Source: Kocuria varians (GTDB lineage Bacteria; Actinomycetota; Actinomycetes; Actinomycetales; Micrococcaceae). From it: 64,000 bases of DNA. The notes beneath the pieces are model-generated. The model did no database searches. It saw only the letters and a program-made list of their open reading frames with translations, and was not told the DNA's origin. Numbering within the stretch: the stretch's first letter is position 1; every line of letters begins with the position of its first letter. Location of the stretch: NCBI RefSeq assembly GCF_006539885.1, contig NZ_BJNW01000003.1, positions 124,001-188,000 on the forward strand, in the 5' to 3' direction. A program made the position numbers and the translations under genes. This document shows positions 9,612-18,939 of the stretch, piece by piece.

Positions 9612-12602
9612 ATGGTTGGTGCTGCGCAGTTCCCGGATCCCCGCACGTCCGGAGCCGCGCCGGACTGGCGCAGCGAACTCTCCCTCATCGTCCCCCGCTC
9701 GGGCACGGACCGGGTGGTCGCGGATCCCGGTTCCGGCCCCACCGTGGCGCTCGAGCTCGACCTCGCGCGGGTCCAGAACAGGGCACCCAGGGCGTGGCAG
9801 AAATCACCCGGGGAGATCCCCGTGACCCTCTCGGCCCGGCCCGTGGTGCGTGGCCGGCGCGGCTGGGTGCGCTCGGGCATCGACTGGGCGAACCTCGGCT
9901 CCAACGCCCGCTCCGGGGTGCTCGACGACGAGCAGCTCGACTGGTTCGAGGAGCTGCGGGCACTCGCGGAGTCCCACCGGGGCAGCTTCGCCGCGGACCG
10001 CTACCAGCTGCGCGTGGAGCGCTACACCTCGCCGCTGCTGTGGCCCCTGCTCGCCCGCGCCGAGTCCCTGGGCATCCCGCTCGTCTCGCGCGGCACGGCG
10101 GCGCCCGTCCAGCTGGATCCCGCCGGGCGCTTCGAGGTCCGGGTGGACCCGGGCGAGAACGGCGAGCTGCGGCTGCGGCCCCAGGTGGTCGTGGGAGAGG
10201 CGGAGATCCCGATGCGCTGGACCCGGATCATCGGGGACCCCGGCCACGGCCTCTTCTACCCGCAGGCCACCCCGGAGGCGCTCGACGCCGCCGAGGACCT
10301 CAACCAGTTCCCCCTGCACCTCGTGCCCCTGGCCACCCGCCTCAACAAGCAGCAGCGCTCCTTCCTGGACCGCGCGGAGAGCCTGACCGTGCCGCAGGAG
10401 GGGGTCGAGGAGTTCTTCGAGAACTACTTCCCGCGGCTGCACCAGAGCATGCACGTGACCGCCGGGGAGGAGTCGCTCACCCTGCCGCAGGTCGCGGACC
10501 CGGAGTTCGTGCTCACCGTCCACCACGACGACCTCACGGAGCGCGTCGAGTGGGAGTGGGAGTACCAGAAGGGGCGGGAGCGCGTTCGCCTGCCCTTCCG
10601 TCCGCTGGACCCCCTGGGGGACGAGGTCGTCGCTCGCGAGTCCGGGTGGGAGTCCGCCATGGTCCAGGCCGTGCACCGCCGGATCCCGGAGCTGGACTTC
10701 CGCCGCGGCTCCTACGCCGCGCAGGACGCCCTCACGCTGCTGCGCTCCTGGCTGCCCGAGCTGCGCAAGATCCCGGACCTGCGGATCGAGGAGACCGGCG
10801 GGCGCCCGGTCTACGAGGAGATCACCGAGCCCACCGAGATCACGGTCTCCACGGCCCCCACGGAGCACCACGACTGGTTCGGGCTGGGGGTGACCGTGAA
10901 GGTGGGCGAGCACTACCTGCCGTTCTCCGAGATCTTCCAGGCCCTGGACCGCGGCCAGGACGTGATGCTGCTGCCGGACGGCTCCTACTTCTCCCTGGAC
11001 CGCCCGGAGTTCGTGCGGCTGCGGGAGCTGATCGCGGAGGCCCGGACCCTGCAGGAGGACAAGGGCGCCCCCCTGGCCCTGAACCGGTACCAGAGCAGCC
11101 TGTGGGAGCAGTTCGAGGAGCTCGCCACGGACACCGAGCAGGCCGAGCAGTGGCGCCACGGCGTGCGGGCCCTCACGCACCTGGACGAGATCCCCTCCCC
11201 CGCCGTCCCGCACACGCTTCAGGCCACGCTGCGCCCCTACCAGTACGAGGGCTTCCGCTGGCTCAGCTTCCTGTGGGACCACGGCCTGGGCGGGATCCTC
11301 GCGGACGACATGGGCCTCGGCAAGACGGTGCAGACCATCGCGGCCGTGCTGCGCGCCGTCGAGCGGGACCCGCAGCAGCCGCCGTACCTGGTGATCGCGC
11401 CCACCTCCGTGGTGGCGAACTGGTCCTCGGAGCTGCGCCGCTTCGCGCCCTCCCTGAGCAGCACCGTGCTCACGAGCACGAAGGACTCCGTGGCGGCGGC
11501 CGCGGCGGGCTCCCACGTGGTGCTCACCTCCTACGCGCTGCTGCGCCTGGACGCCGAGGCCTACCAGGGCGTGGACTGGGGCGGCGTGGTCATGGACGAG
11601 GCCCAGTTCGTGAAGAACCCCCGCACCAAGGCCTACCGTGCCGTGAAGAACCTGCGCTCCCGGGCGCGCCTGGCCATCACGGGCACGCCCATGGAGAACA
11701 GCCTCGCCGAGCTGTGGTCCCTGCTCTCCCTCACCGCCGCGGGGCTGTTCCCGTCCCGCCGCCAGTTCGTGGAGCACTACCAGCGCCCGATCGAACGTGC
11801 CATGGACCCGGAAGCGCTCGCGCGGCTGCGCGCCCGGATGCGGCCGTTCATGCTGCGGCGCACCAAGGCGGACGTGGACCTGCAGCTTCCTCCCAAGCTC
11901 GAGCACGTGCTGCCCGTGGGGCTGAACCCCGAGCACCGCGCCGCGTACGACCGTCGGCTGCAGCGGGAGCGGGCCAAGATCCTGGGGCTGCTGCGGGACT
12001 TCGACCGCAACAGGTTCACCATCTTCCAGTCCCTGACCACGCTGCGGATGCTCGCACTGGACCCGTCCCTGGTGGACCCGGAGTCCACGGCGGCCTCCTC
12101 CAAGCTCGACGTCCTCTTCGAGCAGCTGCCGCAGCTCGTGCAGGAGGGCCACCGCCCGCTCGTGTTCAGCCAGTTCACGAGCTTCCTGAAGATCGTGGCG
12201 GACCGGCTGGACGAGGCCGGGATCGCGTACGCGTACCTGGACGGCAGCACCCGTGACCGCGCCGGGGCGCTCGAGACGTTCCGCAGCGGGCGCGCACCCG
12301 TGTTCCTCGTGAGCCTCAAGGCCGGCGGCTTCGGCATCAACCTCACCGAGGCGGACTACTGCTACCTCCTGGACCCGTGGTGGAACCCCGCCGCGGAGAA
12401 CCAGGCGGTGGACCGCACCCACCGGATCGGGCAGACCAAGAAGGTCATGGTCTACCGGATGGTCGCCGAGAACACGATCGAGGAGAAGGTGATGGAGCTG
12501 AAGACCCGCAAGGCGGACCTCTTCAGCGCCGTGCTGGACGACGAGCGCGTGTTCTCCGCAACCCTCGACGCGGACGACATCCGCGCGCTCGTGGGGGTGT
12601 GA
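9612..12602 (+). CDS. SNF2/RapA-type DEAD/DEAH-box ATPase (helicase-like)
   Basis: A 996-residue superfamily-2 ATPase of the SNF2 class. The first ~530 residues are an unassigned region. The ATPase core follows: RPYQYEGFRWL and ADDMGLGKTVQTIA (Walker A near residue 566), MDEAQF (Walker B near 660), GTPMENSLAELWSL, then the second lobe with FSQFTSFLKIV, LDPWWNPAAENQAVDRTHR and IGQTKK near 936. Such enzymes translocate on double-stranded DNA and remodel bound proteins. I chose the ATG at 9612 because the frame upstream looks non-coding and a -10 hexamer sits seven bases before it. It diverges from the 1042-residue protein. SNF2 proteins occur in several defence modules (for example ZorD, DrmD), but no other known component is present. 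Confidence 0.9.
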   Translation: MVGAAQFPDPRTSGAAPDWRSELSLIVPRSGTDRVVADPGSGPTVALELDLARVQNRAPRAWQKSPGEIPVTLSARPVVRGRRGWVRSGIDWANLGSNARSGVLDDEQLDWFEELRALAESHRGSFAADRYQLRVERYTSPLLWPLLARAESLGIPLVSRGTAAPVQLDPAGRFEVRVDPGENGELRLRPQVVVGEAEIPMRWTRIIGDPGHGLFYPQATPEALDAAEDLNQFPLHLVPLATRLNKQQRSFLDRAESLTVPQEGVEEFFENYFPRLHQSMHVTAGEESLTLPQVADPEFVLTVHHDDLTERVEWEWEYQKGRERVRLPFRPLDPLGDEVVARESGWESAMVQAVHRRIPELDFRRGSYAAQDALTLLRSWLPELRKIPDLRIEETGGRPVYEEITEPTEITVSTAPTEHHDWFGLGVTVKVGEHYLPFSEIFQALDRGQDVMLLPDGSYFSLDRPEFVRLRELIAEARTLQEDKGAPLALNRYQSSLWEQFEELATDTEQAEQWRHGVRALTHLDEIPSPAVPHTLQATLRPYQYEGFRWLSFLWDHGLGGILADDMGLGKTVQTIAAVLRAVERDPQQPPYLVIAPTSVVANWSSELRRFAPSLSSTVLTSTKDSVAAAAAGSHVVLTSYALLRLDAEAYQGVDWGGVVMDEAQFVKNPRTKAYRAVKNLRSRARLAITGTPMENSLAELWSLLSLTAAGLFPSRRQFVEHYQRPIERAMDPEALARLRARMRPFMLRRTKADVDLQLPPKLEHVLPVGLNPEHRAAYDRRLQRERAKILGLLRDFDRNRFTIFQSLTTLRMLALDPSLVDPESTAASSKLDVLFEQLPQLVQEGHRPLVFSQFTSFLKIVADRLDEAGIAYAYLDGSTRDRAGALETFRSGRAPVFLVSLKAGGFGINLTEADYCYLLDPWWNPAAENQAVDRTHRIGQTKKVMVYRMVAENTIEEKVMELKTRKADLFSAVLDDERVFSATLDADDIRALVGV

Positions 12603-12692
12603 GCCCGGACCTCCCTGGTGCGTGGACCCGCGCCACCCAGGTTCGGACCGCCGAAAGCACTCTGCGCGCCGAGCGGCGTAGCATCCTCACCC

Positions 12693-13856
12693 ATGCCACC
12701 AGAAACCGTCACGCCCTCCCCCGCGCCCGGGGCCCCGGAGCCCACGCCAGCCCAGATCCGCCGCTGGCGCCACTACCTCGCGGACGAGCTCGCGGAGGCC
12801 GCAACCTACGAGCACCTGGCCCGCCACAGCTCCGGGCGCCACGCGGAGATCCTGCACAGCGTCGCGGAGGGCGAGGGCCGCCACGCGGAGCACTGGCGCC
12901 GCCTGCTCGGCCCCCACGCGCAGAAGACGGTGCGCCCCGCGCTGCAGGCCCGGATCCTGATGTTCCTCGCCAAGCACGTGGGCTCGGTGTTCGTGCTCGC
13001 GCTGCTGCAGCGCGCGGAGTCCCGCTCCCCCTACCGCGAGGACCCGGACGCGACCGACGCCATGGCCGCGGACGAGGCCGTGCACGAGGAGATCATCCGC
13101 GCTCTGGCCACCGACGGGCGCACCCGGCTCTCCGGCAACTTCCGGGCGGCAGTCTTCGGTGCGAACGACGGCCTGGTCTCCAACCTCGCACTCGTGATGG
13201 GAGTGGGAGCCACGGGCACCTCCAGCTCCATGGTGCTGTTCTCCGGCATCGCGGGCCTGCTCGCCGGCGCCCTGTCCATGGGCGCGGGCGAGTTCGTGTC
13301 CGTGCGCTCCCAGCGCGAGCTGCTGGACGCGTCCCAGCCCACCCAGGTGACCCTGCAGGTGGCCCCGGAACTGGACCTGGACGCCAACGAGCTCACGCTC
13401 ATCTACCGGGCCCGCGGCATGAGCGAGGAGGCTGCCGAGCACCGCGCGGCCGAACGCCTGGGCTACCACGACTGCGACTGCGACCCATCCCTGTCCTTCC
13501 AGGACGAGAAGGCGCGCCTCGCGCTCTCCGGCGCGGCCGACGACGACGCCCCCGGCGGCTCGGGCGAGAACCAGGCCCTGGGCACGGATCTGGGGGCGGC
13601 GGCGTCGAGCTTCTGCTTCTTCGCCTCCGGCGCGATCATCCCGATCCTGCCCTACCTCTTCGGCCTGGGCGGCTGGGTGGCCCTGGTGGTGGGCATGGCC
13701 CTGGTGGGTGCCGCCCTGCTGCTGACCGGCGGCTTCGTGGGCCTGCTCTCCGGAGCCTCCCCGCTCAAGCGTGGTCTGCGGCAGCTCGGGATCGGATACG
13801 GGGCCGCCATGGCCACCTACCTGCTCGGACTGGCCTTCAACACGGGCACGGCGTGA
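12693..13856 (+). CDS. Ferritin-like domain fused to VIT1/CCC1-type transporter
   Basis: A 387-residue two-part protein. Residues ~20-150 form a rubrerythrin/ferritin-like helical domain with metal-type residues in ATYEHLARH, EGEGRHAEHW and ADEAVHEEII. Residues ~155-387 are a VIT1/CCC1 family transporter with the typical FGANDGLVSNLALVMGV and LAGALSMGAGEFVSVRSQ, then three hydrophobic C-terminal segments. Plant and yeast relatives move Fe or Mn into vacuoles; in bacteria the fusion is thought to sense or load iron and export it. A DDDA linker precedes the C-terminal helices. The ATG at 12693 has TAGCAT eight bases upstream, suggesting a leaderless message. Metal specificity is not shown. Confidence 0.85.
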   Translation: MPPETVTPSPAPGAPEPTPAQIRRWRHYLADELAEAATYEHLARHSSGRHAEILHSVAEGEGRHAEHWRRLLGPHAQKTVRPALQARILMFLAKHVGSVFVLALLQRAESRSPYREDPDATDAMAADEAVHEEIIRALATDGRTRLSGNFRAAVFGANDGLVSNLALVMGVGATGTSSSMVLFSGIAGLLAGALSMGAGEFVSVRSQRELLDASQPTQVTLQVAPELDLDANELTLIYRARGMSEEAAEHRAAERLGYHDCDCDPSLSFQDEKARLALSGAADDDAPGGSGENQALGTDLGAAASSFCFFASGAIIPILPYLFGLGGWVALVVGMALVGAALLLTGGFVGLLSGASPLKRGLRQLGIGYGAAMATYLLGLAFNTGTA

Positions 13857-13861
13857 TCCGG

Positions 13862-13883
13862 ACCGGGAGTACTTCTTCCCGGT
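13862..13883 (+). terminator. Hairpin after VIT-type gene
   Basis: ACCGGGA and TCCCGGT form a 7-bp stem with an 8-nt loop, five bases after the stop codon. It is a short stem without a T-run, so only a moderate candidate. Confidence 0.4.
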
Positions 13884-14600
13884 GACACACCACACTTGTC
13901 CCCTCTACCGCCCACAAGATGATGTGTGATCCAGAACATAACCCGGGATTCCCGATCGCTCATCGTTATAGCACACCGTCGTTTTTGCATTCCCCTTAGT
14001 CAGAGCCATGTTTTAGGTCATCGGAGAGTGGCGGGCAACCCGCGGGTCGGATCGTGTTCCACACCGGACGGTGTGCATGAAAAATCAATGGCTAGGAGCA
14101 CTCTGAGAAATTCGGATATTCTGGGCACGTGGTTCTACGAACCACCGCAACGGGAGACTTCGCACAGGGAAATCGCCACACCTGCACTGGGGGGTGCACT
14201 GTGGTTGATGCTGTGCGTCGGTAGCCGCTCAGCCCACGGCTTGATCCCGTTGAGGCGTTGTCGCCTGCCGGTGGCCGCTGGTTCTCCGACAGAGGCGCAC
14301 CTCTCCCCGCGCCGGACGGGCTCCTACCGTCCGCTCTCGCGGCCACCGGTCGACAACGCCCCGGGCTTTCTTCCCCCGGGGTCTTTCCCCGGGGCTTTCG
14401 CCGCCGGGGCGGTTCGTCGGCCGCGGTTCCACCCACCGGCGGTGCTTCGCCGCAACTGCCGGCACCGGGCGTTCTGCCACCCCTGGCGGCCTCTCCCCGG
14501 AAAGCGTCTCGCCGGGACGATAAGATCAGCTCCGGTCGCCACGCCGCACAGAGCGGGCGCACCGCACCGTGACCCACCCTGACCCAGGAGCAACCCCCTC
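13884..14600. other. Non-coding, AT-richer stretch with inverted repeats upstream of purU
   Basis: No convincing gene is present. The first ~300 bases are visibly AT-richer than the surroundings. Palindromes include CACACCG-GA-CGGTGTG (14060-14075) and GTGGTTC-TAC-GAACCAC (14129-14145). From 14359 to about 14411 three CCCCGGG(G) blocks alternate with CTTTC-type spacers and end in CCGGGGCGG, allowing competing hairpins. A TAAGAT hexamer at 14521-14526 is a candidate purU -10, and AGGAG precedes the purU ATG. The region may be a regulatory leader, a small RNA or a decayed insertion; none of these is demonstrated. Confidence 0.5.
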
Positions 14601-15473
14601 ATGTCCGCCCAGCAGGCCACGTCCGACGAGCACATCCTGACCGTCCACTGCCCCGAGGCCTACGGTCTCGTGAGCGCGGTGGCATCCAACCTCACGGATC
14701 AGGGCTGCGACATCTTCGACGTCAAGCACTTCTCCGACCGCCACGACAACGAGTTCTTCATCCGCTGCCACACCATCAGCGCGCCGGGGACCGTGACCAC
14801 GCAGTCGCTCATCGAGGGCTTCCGTCCCGTGGCCGAGAAGCACAGCATGGACTTCCGCCTCGTGGACGCCCGCAAGAAGACCCGCGTACTCGTGATGGTG
14901 TCCAAGATCTCCCACTGCCTCGCCGACCTGCTGCACCGTGCGCACGTGGGCTCCCTGCCCGTGGAGATCGTGGCCGTGGTGTCCAACCACACGGACCTGC
15001 AGCCCCTCGTGGACTTCTACCAGATCCCGTTCCACCACGTCCCCGTCACCCGGGACACCAAGGCTCAGGCGGAGGCACAGCTGCTCGAGCTCGTGGACGC
15101 GTACGACACCGAGCTCGTGGTGCTGGCCCGCTACATGCAGATCCTCTCGGACGAGCTCACCCAGCAGCTCGCCGGGCGCTGCATCAACATCCACCACTCG
15201 TTCCTGCCGTCCTTCAAGGGCGCCAAGCCCTACCACCAGGCCTATGAGCGCGGCGTGAAGATGGTGGGCGCGACCGCCCACTACGTCACCCCGGACCTGG
15301 ACGAGGGACCGATCATCGCCCAGCGGGTGATCCCCGTGGACCACGCGCACACCCCCGAGGACCTCGTGACGGTGGGCTCGGAGGCGGAGACCCAGGCGCT
15401 GTCCCGCGCCGTGAAGTGGCACGCGGAGGGTCGCGTGGTGATCTCGGGCAACCGCACCATCGTGCTCGCCTGA
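14601..15473 (+). CDS. purU: Formyltetrahydrofolate deformylase
   Basis: Hydrolyses 10-formyl-THF to formate and THF, supplying formate for purine synthesis and balancing one-carbon units. The 290-residue length is typical. Residues ~10-85 form an ACT domain (HILTVHCPEAYGLVSAV), and the rest is a formyltransferase fold with the catalytic NIHHSFLPSFKG loop, the HYVTPDLDEGPII aspartate region and a DxxVTVGSEAE end. The ATG at 14601 has AGGAG upstream. It has its own transcription unit, with the long repeat-rich region above it and a strong shared terminator below it facing sucD. Confidence 0.92.
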   Translation: MSAQQATSDEHILTVHCPEAYGLVSAVASNLTDQGCDIFDVKHFSDRHDNEFFIRCHTISAPGTVTTQSLIEGFRPVAEKHSMDFRLVDARKKTRVLVMVSKISHCLADLLHRAHVGSLPVEIVAVVSNHTDLQPLVDFYQIPFHHVPVTRDTKAQAEAQLLELVDAYDTELVVLARYMQILSDELTQQLAGRCINIHHSFLPSFKGAKPYHQAYERGVKMVGATAHYVTPDLDEGPIIAQRVIPVDHAHTPEDLVTVGSEAETQALSRAVKWHAEGRVVISGNRTIVLA

Positions 15474-15572
15474 ACTCCGCGCGGGCCCCGCCGCGGACCT
15501 GCGCTCCGCACCGGCCCCTGGCGAACGAGCCCGCCGATGCCAGGTCACGCGCCGTGAGCCCGCGCCACAACG

Positions 15573-15615
15573 CGACGACGCCGCTCCCCACCGAGGTGGG
15601 CGAGCGGCGTCGTCG
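15573..15615. terminator. Strong bidirectional hairpin between purU and sucD
   Basis: A 14-bp stem CGACGACGCCGCTC with its complement continues into CCCACC/GGTGGG around a GA loop, broken only by one bulged C. It lies between convergent purU and sucD and can terminate both. The outer arms are two copies of the recurrent CGACGACGCC motif. Confidence 0.75.
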
Positions 15616-15644
15616 TAGCTGGGTCCCGGAGTCCCGGGAACCGG

Positions 15645-16562
15645 TCACTTGCCGGCGAAGATGTCCCGCATCAGCTGCGCGGTCTCCGAGGGGGTCTTGC
15701 CGACCTTCACCCCGGCGGCCTCGAGGGCCTCCTTCTTGGCCTGCGCGGTGCCGGAGGAACCGGAGACGATGGCGCCGGCGTGGCCCATGGTCTTGCCCTC
15801 CGGGGCGGTGAAACCGGCCACGTAGCCCACGACGGGCTTGGTGACGTTGCCCTTGATGAACTCCGCGGCGCGCTCCTCGGCGTCGCCGCCGATCTCGCCG
15901 ATCATCACGATGGCCTCGGTCTCGGGGTCCGCCTCGAACGCCTCGAGGGCGTCGATGTGGGTGGTCCCGATCACGGGGTCACCGCCGATGCCGATGGCGG
16001 TGGTGAAGCCCAGGTCCCGCAGCTCGTACATCATCTGGTAGGTCAGCGTGCCGGACTTGGAGACCAGCCCGAGCTTGCCCTTGCCGGTGATGTTTGCCGG
16101 GGTGATGCCCAGCAGCGACTCCTCCGGGGAGATGATGCCCGGGCAGTTGGGGCCGATGATCCGGGTCTTGGGGCGGCCGTCCGCGTCCGTGTTCGCCTGG
16201 GAGTGCGCCCAGAACTCGGCGGAGTCCTGCACGGGGATGCCCTCGGTGATCACGACGACGAGCGGGATCTCGGCGTCGATGGCCTCGATCACGGCGTCCT
16301 TGCAGAAGGCCGGCGGCACGAAGACGATCGACGCGTTCGCGCCGGTCTCCTTCATGGCCTCGCTCACGGAGCCGTAGACCGGCAGCTCGACGGCGTTGCC
16401 GTCCTTGTCCTGGTGGCTCACCGTGGTCCCCGCCTTGCGGGCGTTGACGCCGCCGAGCACCTGGGTGCCGGCCGCGAGCATGCGTGCGGTGTGCTTGGTG
16501 CCCTCGCCGCCGGTGATGCCCTGAACGATGACCTTGGAGTCCTTGTTCAAAAAGATCGACAT
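15645..16562 (-). CDS. sucD: Succinyl-CoA ligase alpha subunit
   Basis: Catalytic subunit of succinyl-CoA synthetase in the TCA cycle, which interconverts succinyl-CoA and succinate with nucleotide phosphorylation. The 305-residue protein has the CoA-binding [15 protein letters not shown] region, the [13 protein letters not shown] signature and the phosphorylated histidine His261 in [12 protein letters not shown]. Its ATG at 16562 has AGGAAG upstream. It follows sucC by 32 bases in one operon. Length and motifs are normal. Confidence 0.96.
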   Translation of the reverse strand: MSIFLNKDSKVIVQGITGGEGTKHTARMLAAGTQVLGGVNARKAGTTVSHQDKDGNAVELPVYGSVSEAMKETGANASIVFVPPAFCKDAVIEAIDAEIPLVVVITEGIPVQDSAEFWAHSQANTDADGRPKTRIIGPNCPGIISPEESLLGITPANITGKGKLGLVSKSGTLTYQMMYELRDLGFTTAIGIGGDPVIGTTHIDALEAFEADPETEAIVMIGEIGGDAEERAAEFIKGNVTKPVVGYVAGFTAPEGKTMGHAGAIVSGSSGTAQAKKEALEAAGVKVGKTPSETAQLMRDIFAGK

Positions 16563-16594
16563 GTCTTCTTCCTGGTAGATCTGCGCGTGGGCGG

Positions 16595-17764
16595 TTACTT
16601 GGCGGAGTGGGCGAGTTCGGCGGCCTTGTCGGCGCCGGCGTCCATGGTGTCCGCGTTGGTGACCAACGGGTGGTTGGCCTCGCGGAGGATGGCGCGTCCC
16701 TCGTCCACGTTGTTGCCGTCCAGGCGCACAACGATGGGCTTGGTGGCGGAGTCCCCGAGGATCTCCAGTGCCTTGACGATGCCGCGGGCGACCTCATCGC
16801 ACGCGGTGATGCCGCCGAAGACGTTGACGAACACGGACTTCACCTGGGGGTCACCGAGAATGACGTCCAGGCCCGCGGCCATCACAGCAGCGGACGCGCC
16901 GCCGCCGATGTCCAGGAAGTTGGCGGGCTTCACGTTGCCGTGCTTCTCACCGGCGTAGGCCACGACGTCCAGGGTGGACATCACGAGGCCGGCGCCGTTG
17001 CCGATGATCCCGACCTCGCCGTCCAGCTTGACGTAGTTGAGGTCGTTCTCCTTGGCCTTCTCCTCAAGGGGATCCGCGGAGGACTTGTCCGCGAGATCGG
17101 CGTGCTCGGGGTGGCGGAACTCGGCGTTGTCGTCCAGGGAGACCTTGCCGTCCAGGGCGAGGATCTGGCCGTCACCGGTCTTCACCAGCGGGTTGACCTC
17201 CACCAGGGTGGCGTCCTCCTTGGCGTAGACCTCGCCGAGCTTCACGAGCACGGGGATGACCTTCTCCGCGGTCTCGGAGTCGAACTTGGCCTGCTCCACG
17301 ATCTCGCGGGCCTTGGCCTCGGTGATGCCCTCCGCGGGGTTGACGTCCACGCGGGCCAGGGCGTCCGGGCGCTCGACGGCGAGCTGCTCGATCTCCATGC
17401 CGCCCTCGACCGAGCACATGGCCAGGTACGAGCGGTTGGCGCGGTCCAGCAGCACCGAGAAGTAGTACTCCTCCGCGATGTCCGCACCCTGCGCGATCAT
17501 CACGCGGTGGACGGTGTGGCCCTTGATGTCCATCCCCAGGATCTGCTGGGCGTACTCGTAGGCCTCGTCGGCGGTCTTCGCGACCTTGACGCCGCCGGCC
17601 TTGCCTCGTCCGCCCACCTTGACCTGGGCCTTGACGACGGTCACGCCGCCGATCTTCTCGGCAGCTGCCTTGGCTTCTTCTGGGGTAGTGGCGACGATGC
17701 CGGCCAGCACGGGAACGCCGTGCTTCTCGAACAGGTCGCGTGCCTGGTACTCAAACAGGTCCAC
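16595..17764 (-). CDS. sucC: Succinyl-CoA ligase beta subunit
   Basis: ATP-grasp subunit that binds nucleotide and succinate and partners SucD. It starts [19 protein letters not shown] at a GTG (17762-17764) with AGAAGGA about ten bases upstream; the open frame further upstream is not similar to SucC. Total 389 residues, as expected. Visible motifs are [18 protein letters not shown] near the N-terminus, VEVNPLV in the grasp fold and [13 protein letters not shown] near the C-terminus. First gene of the sucCD operon. Confidence 0.96.
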   Translation of the reverse strand: MDLFEYQARDLFEKHGVPVLAGIVATTPEEAKAAAEKIGGVTVVKAQVKVGGRGKAGGVKVAKTADEAYEYAQQILGMDIKGHTVHRVMIAQGADIAEEYYFSVLLDRANRSYLAMCSVEGGMEIEQLAVERPDALARVDVNPAEGITEAKAREIVEQAKFDSETAEKVIPVLVKLGEVYAKEDATLVEVNPLVKTGDGQILALDGKVSLDDNAEFRHPEHADLADKSSADPLEEKAKENDLNYVKLDGEVGIIGNGAGLVMSTLDVVAYAGEKHGNVKPANFLDIGGGASAAVMAAGLDVILGDPQVKSVFVNVFGGITACDEVARGIVKALEILGDSATKPIVVRLDGNNVDEGRAILREANHPLVTNADTMDAGADKAAELAHSAK

Positions 17765-17980
17765 GGATAAGTGTCCTTCTGCGTCGAGGTGTGTCGGCCC
17801 ATGCCGGGAACCCCCGGCTGGATCGACCTGATGTGGGGGGATGCGGCGCAGCGCTGCGCTCACAGTGCCCTCTCGGCGATTTTAGTCCATGGGACCGACG
17901 CAGGGCACATGTGTCCGGGCGGGCCCGGGGCCCGGACCGGGGTTTCCGCCCCCGCGCACCGGCCTGGTTGACTGGTCCCC

Positions 17981-18838
17981 ATGCGACGCATCCCCCTGCC
18001 GGAGACCTGGGACGCCCGCGAGGCGGACCGCGGGTTCATGGCCTCCCTCGCCACGATCGCCTTTCTCTCGCTGGGCCTCGAGCTGGTGGTGGCAGGCACC
18101 GCGCTGACCGTAACGGGCGCCGTCCCCGGGCTCTTTCCCCTGGGCGCGCAGTGCCTCGTGTGGAGCGGTCTCGGGGTCGCCTGGCTGCTCGTCGCCCGCG
18201 CACTGGTCGCATGGTCACGACGCCGCGGCGTGGACCCCCTGCCTGCAGCGGCGCCGGTTGCGACACCGGCGGCGGCACGGACCGCTGCCCCTGCCGGGGT
18301 GCAGGCCCGAGCCCGCACCGCAGCGTCGACCAGGACGAAGGGCCTGACGTCCGCCGGCGCGTCGGGTGACGGCTCGGGCGAGCTGCTGGACCACCGGCCG
18401 TGGCGCGGGATGCTGCTGCTGTTCCTCGCGGCCGTGCTCGTGGCGTTCCTGCTGCCAGGGCTGCTCGAGGACACCTGGACCATGGCCGCCGTGGAGCGCT
18501 ACGGAACGCTGTTCACGGAGTACGGCGGCGCGGCGTGGCTGGCCATGCTGGCGTGGACGCTGCGGCTCCTCGGCTACGGAGCGGTCGCGGCGAGCGTGCT
18601 GGCCTACTCACACCGCGCCGTGCGCGAGCTCGTGGACCGCCCGTTCGCGCGCTGGGTGCCGTGGGGCGGGCTCGTCACCGGGGTGCTCCTGGGTGCGGTG
18701 GCCTTCCTGGCGGAGGGTGGCGCCATGGCGCTCACCACGCTGGTGACCTACGTGCTGCTGGGCATGCTGCACGTGCGCTCGGGCGAGTCCCTGCGCGTCA
18801 CCGCCTGCTTCACGGTGCTCGTCCTCGCCGTGCTCTGA
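17981..18838 (+). CDS. Hypothetical multi-pass membrane protein
   Basis: A 285-residue membrane protein that I cannot place in a family. Two hydrophobic segments lie near residues 20-75, then an Ala/Thr-rich hydrophilic linker at ~85-135, then four or five more helices including LLLFLAAVLVAFLLPGLL and WLAMLAWTLRLLGYGAVAASVLAY. It ends in a hydrophobic TVLVLAVL. The cytosolic entry sequence PETWDAREADRGF is polar. The ATG at 17981 lacks a clear ribosome site and is GTCCCC-preceded. It is transcribed alone, divergent from sucC and convergent with pcrA. Transport or sensing roles are both possible. Confidence 0.75.
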   Translation: MRRIPLPETWDAREADRGFMASLATIAFLSLGLELVVAGTALTVTGAVPGLFPLGAQCLVWSGLGVAWLLVARALVAWSRRRGVDPLPAAAPVATPAAARTAAPAGVQARARTAASTRTKGLTSAGASGDGSGELLDHRPWRGMLLLFLAAVLVAFLLPGLLEDTWTMAAVERYGTLFTEYGGAAWLAMLAWTLRLLGYGAVAASVLAYSHRAVRELVDRPFARWVPWGGLVTGVLLGAVAFLAEGGAMALTTLVTYVLLGMLHVRSGESLRVTACFTVLVLAVL

Positions 18839-18939
18839 CACGGCGCCGCGCTCCGATGCGGCACTCTTCCGCGCCGCGCTGCCTCGCCGCGGGTCCGCGC
18901 CATGGTTCCTTGCCGCGGCCCCCGGCGGCGTGAGACCCC

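Noticed and set aside
6295..12602. Assignment of the divergent pair to Zorya or DISARM
   Set aside because: Only an SNF2 ATPase is shared; no ZorA/ZorB, EH-signature, DUF1998 or methylase protein is present.
13926..14582. Long open frame of 218 codons in the purU upstream region
   Set aside because: Arg/Pro/His-rich with no codon-position bias, no ribosome site and inverted repeats running through it; it behaves like random GC-rich DNA.
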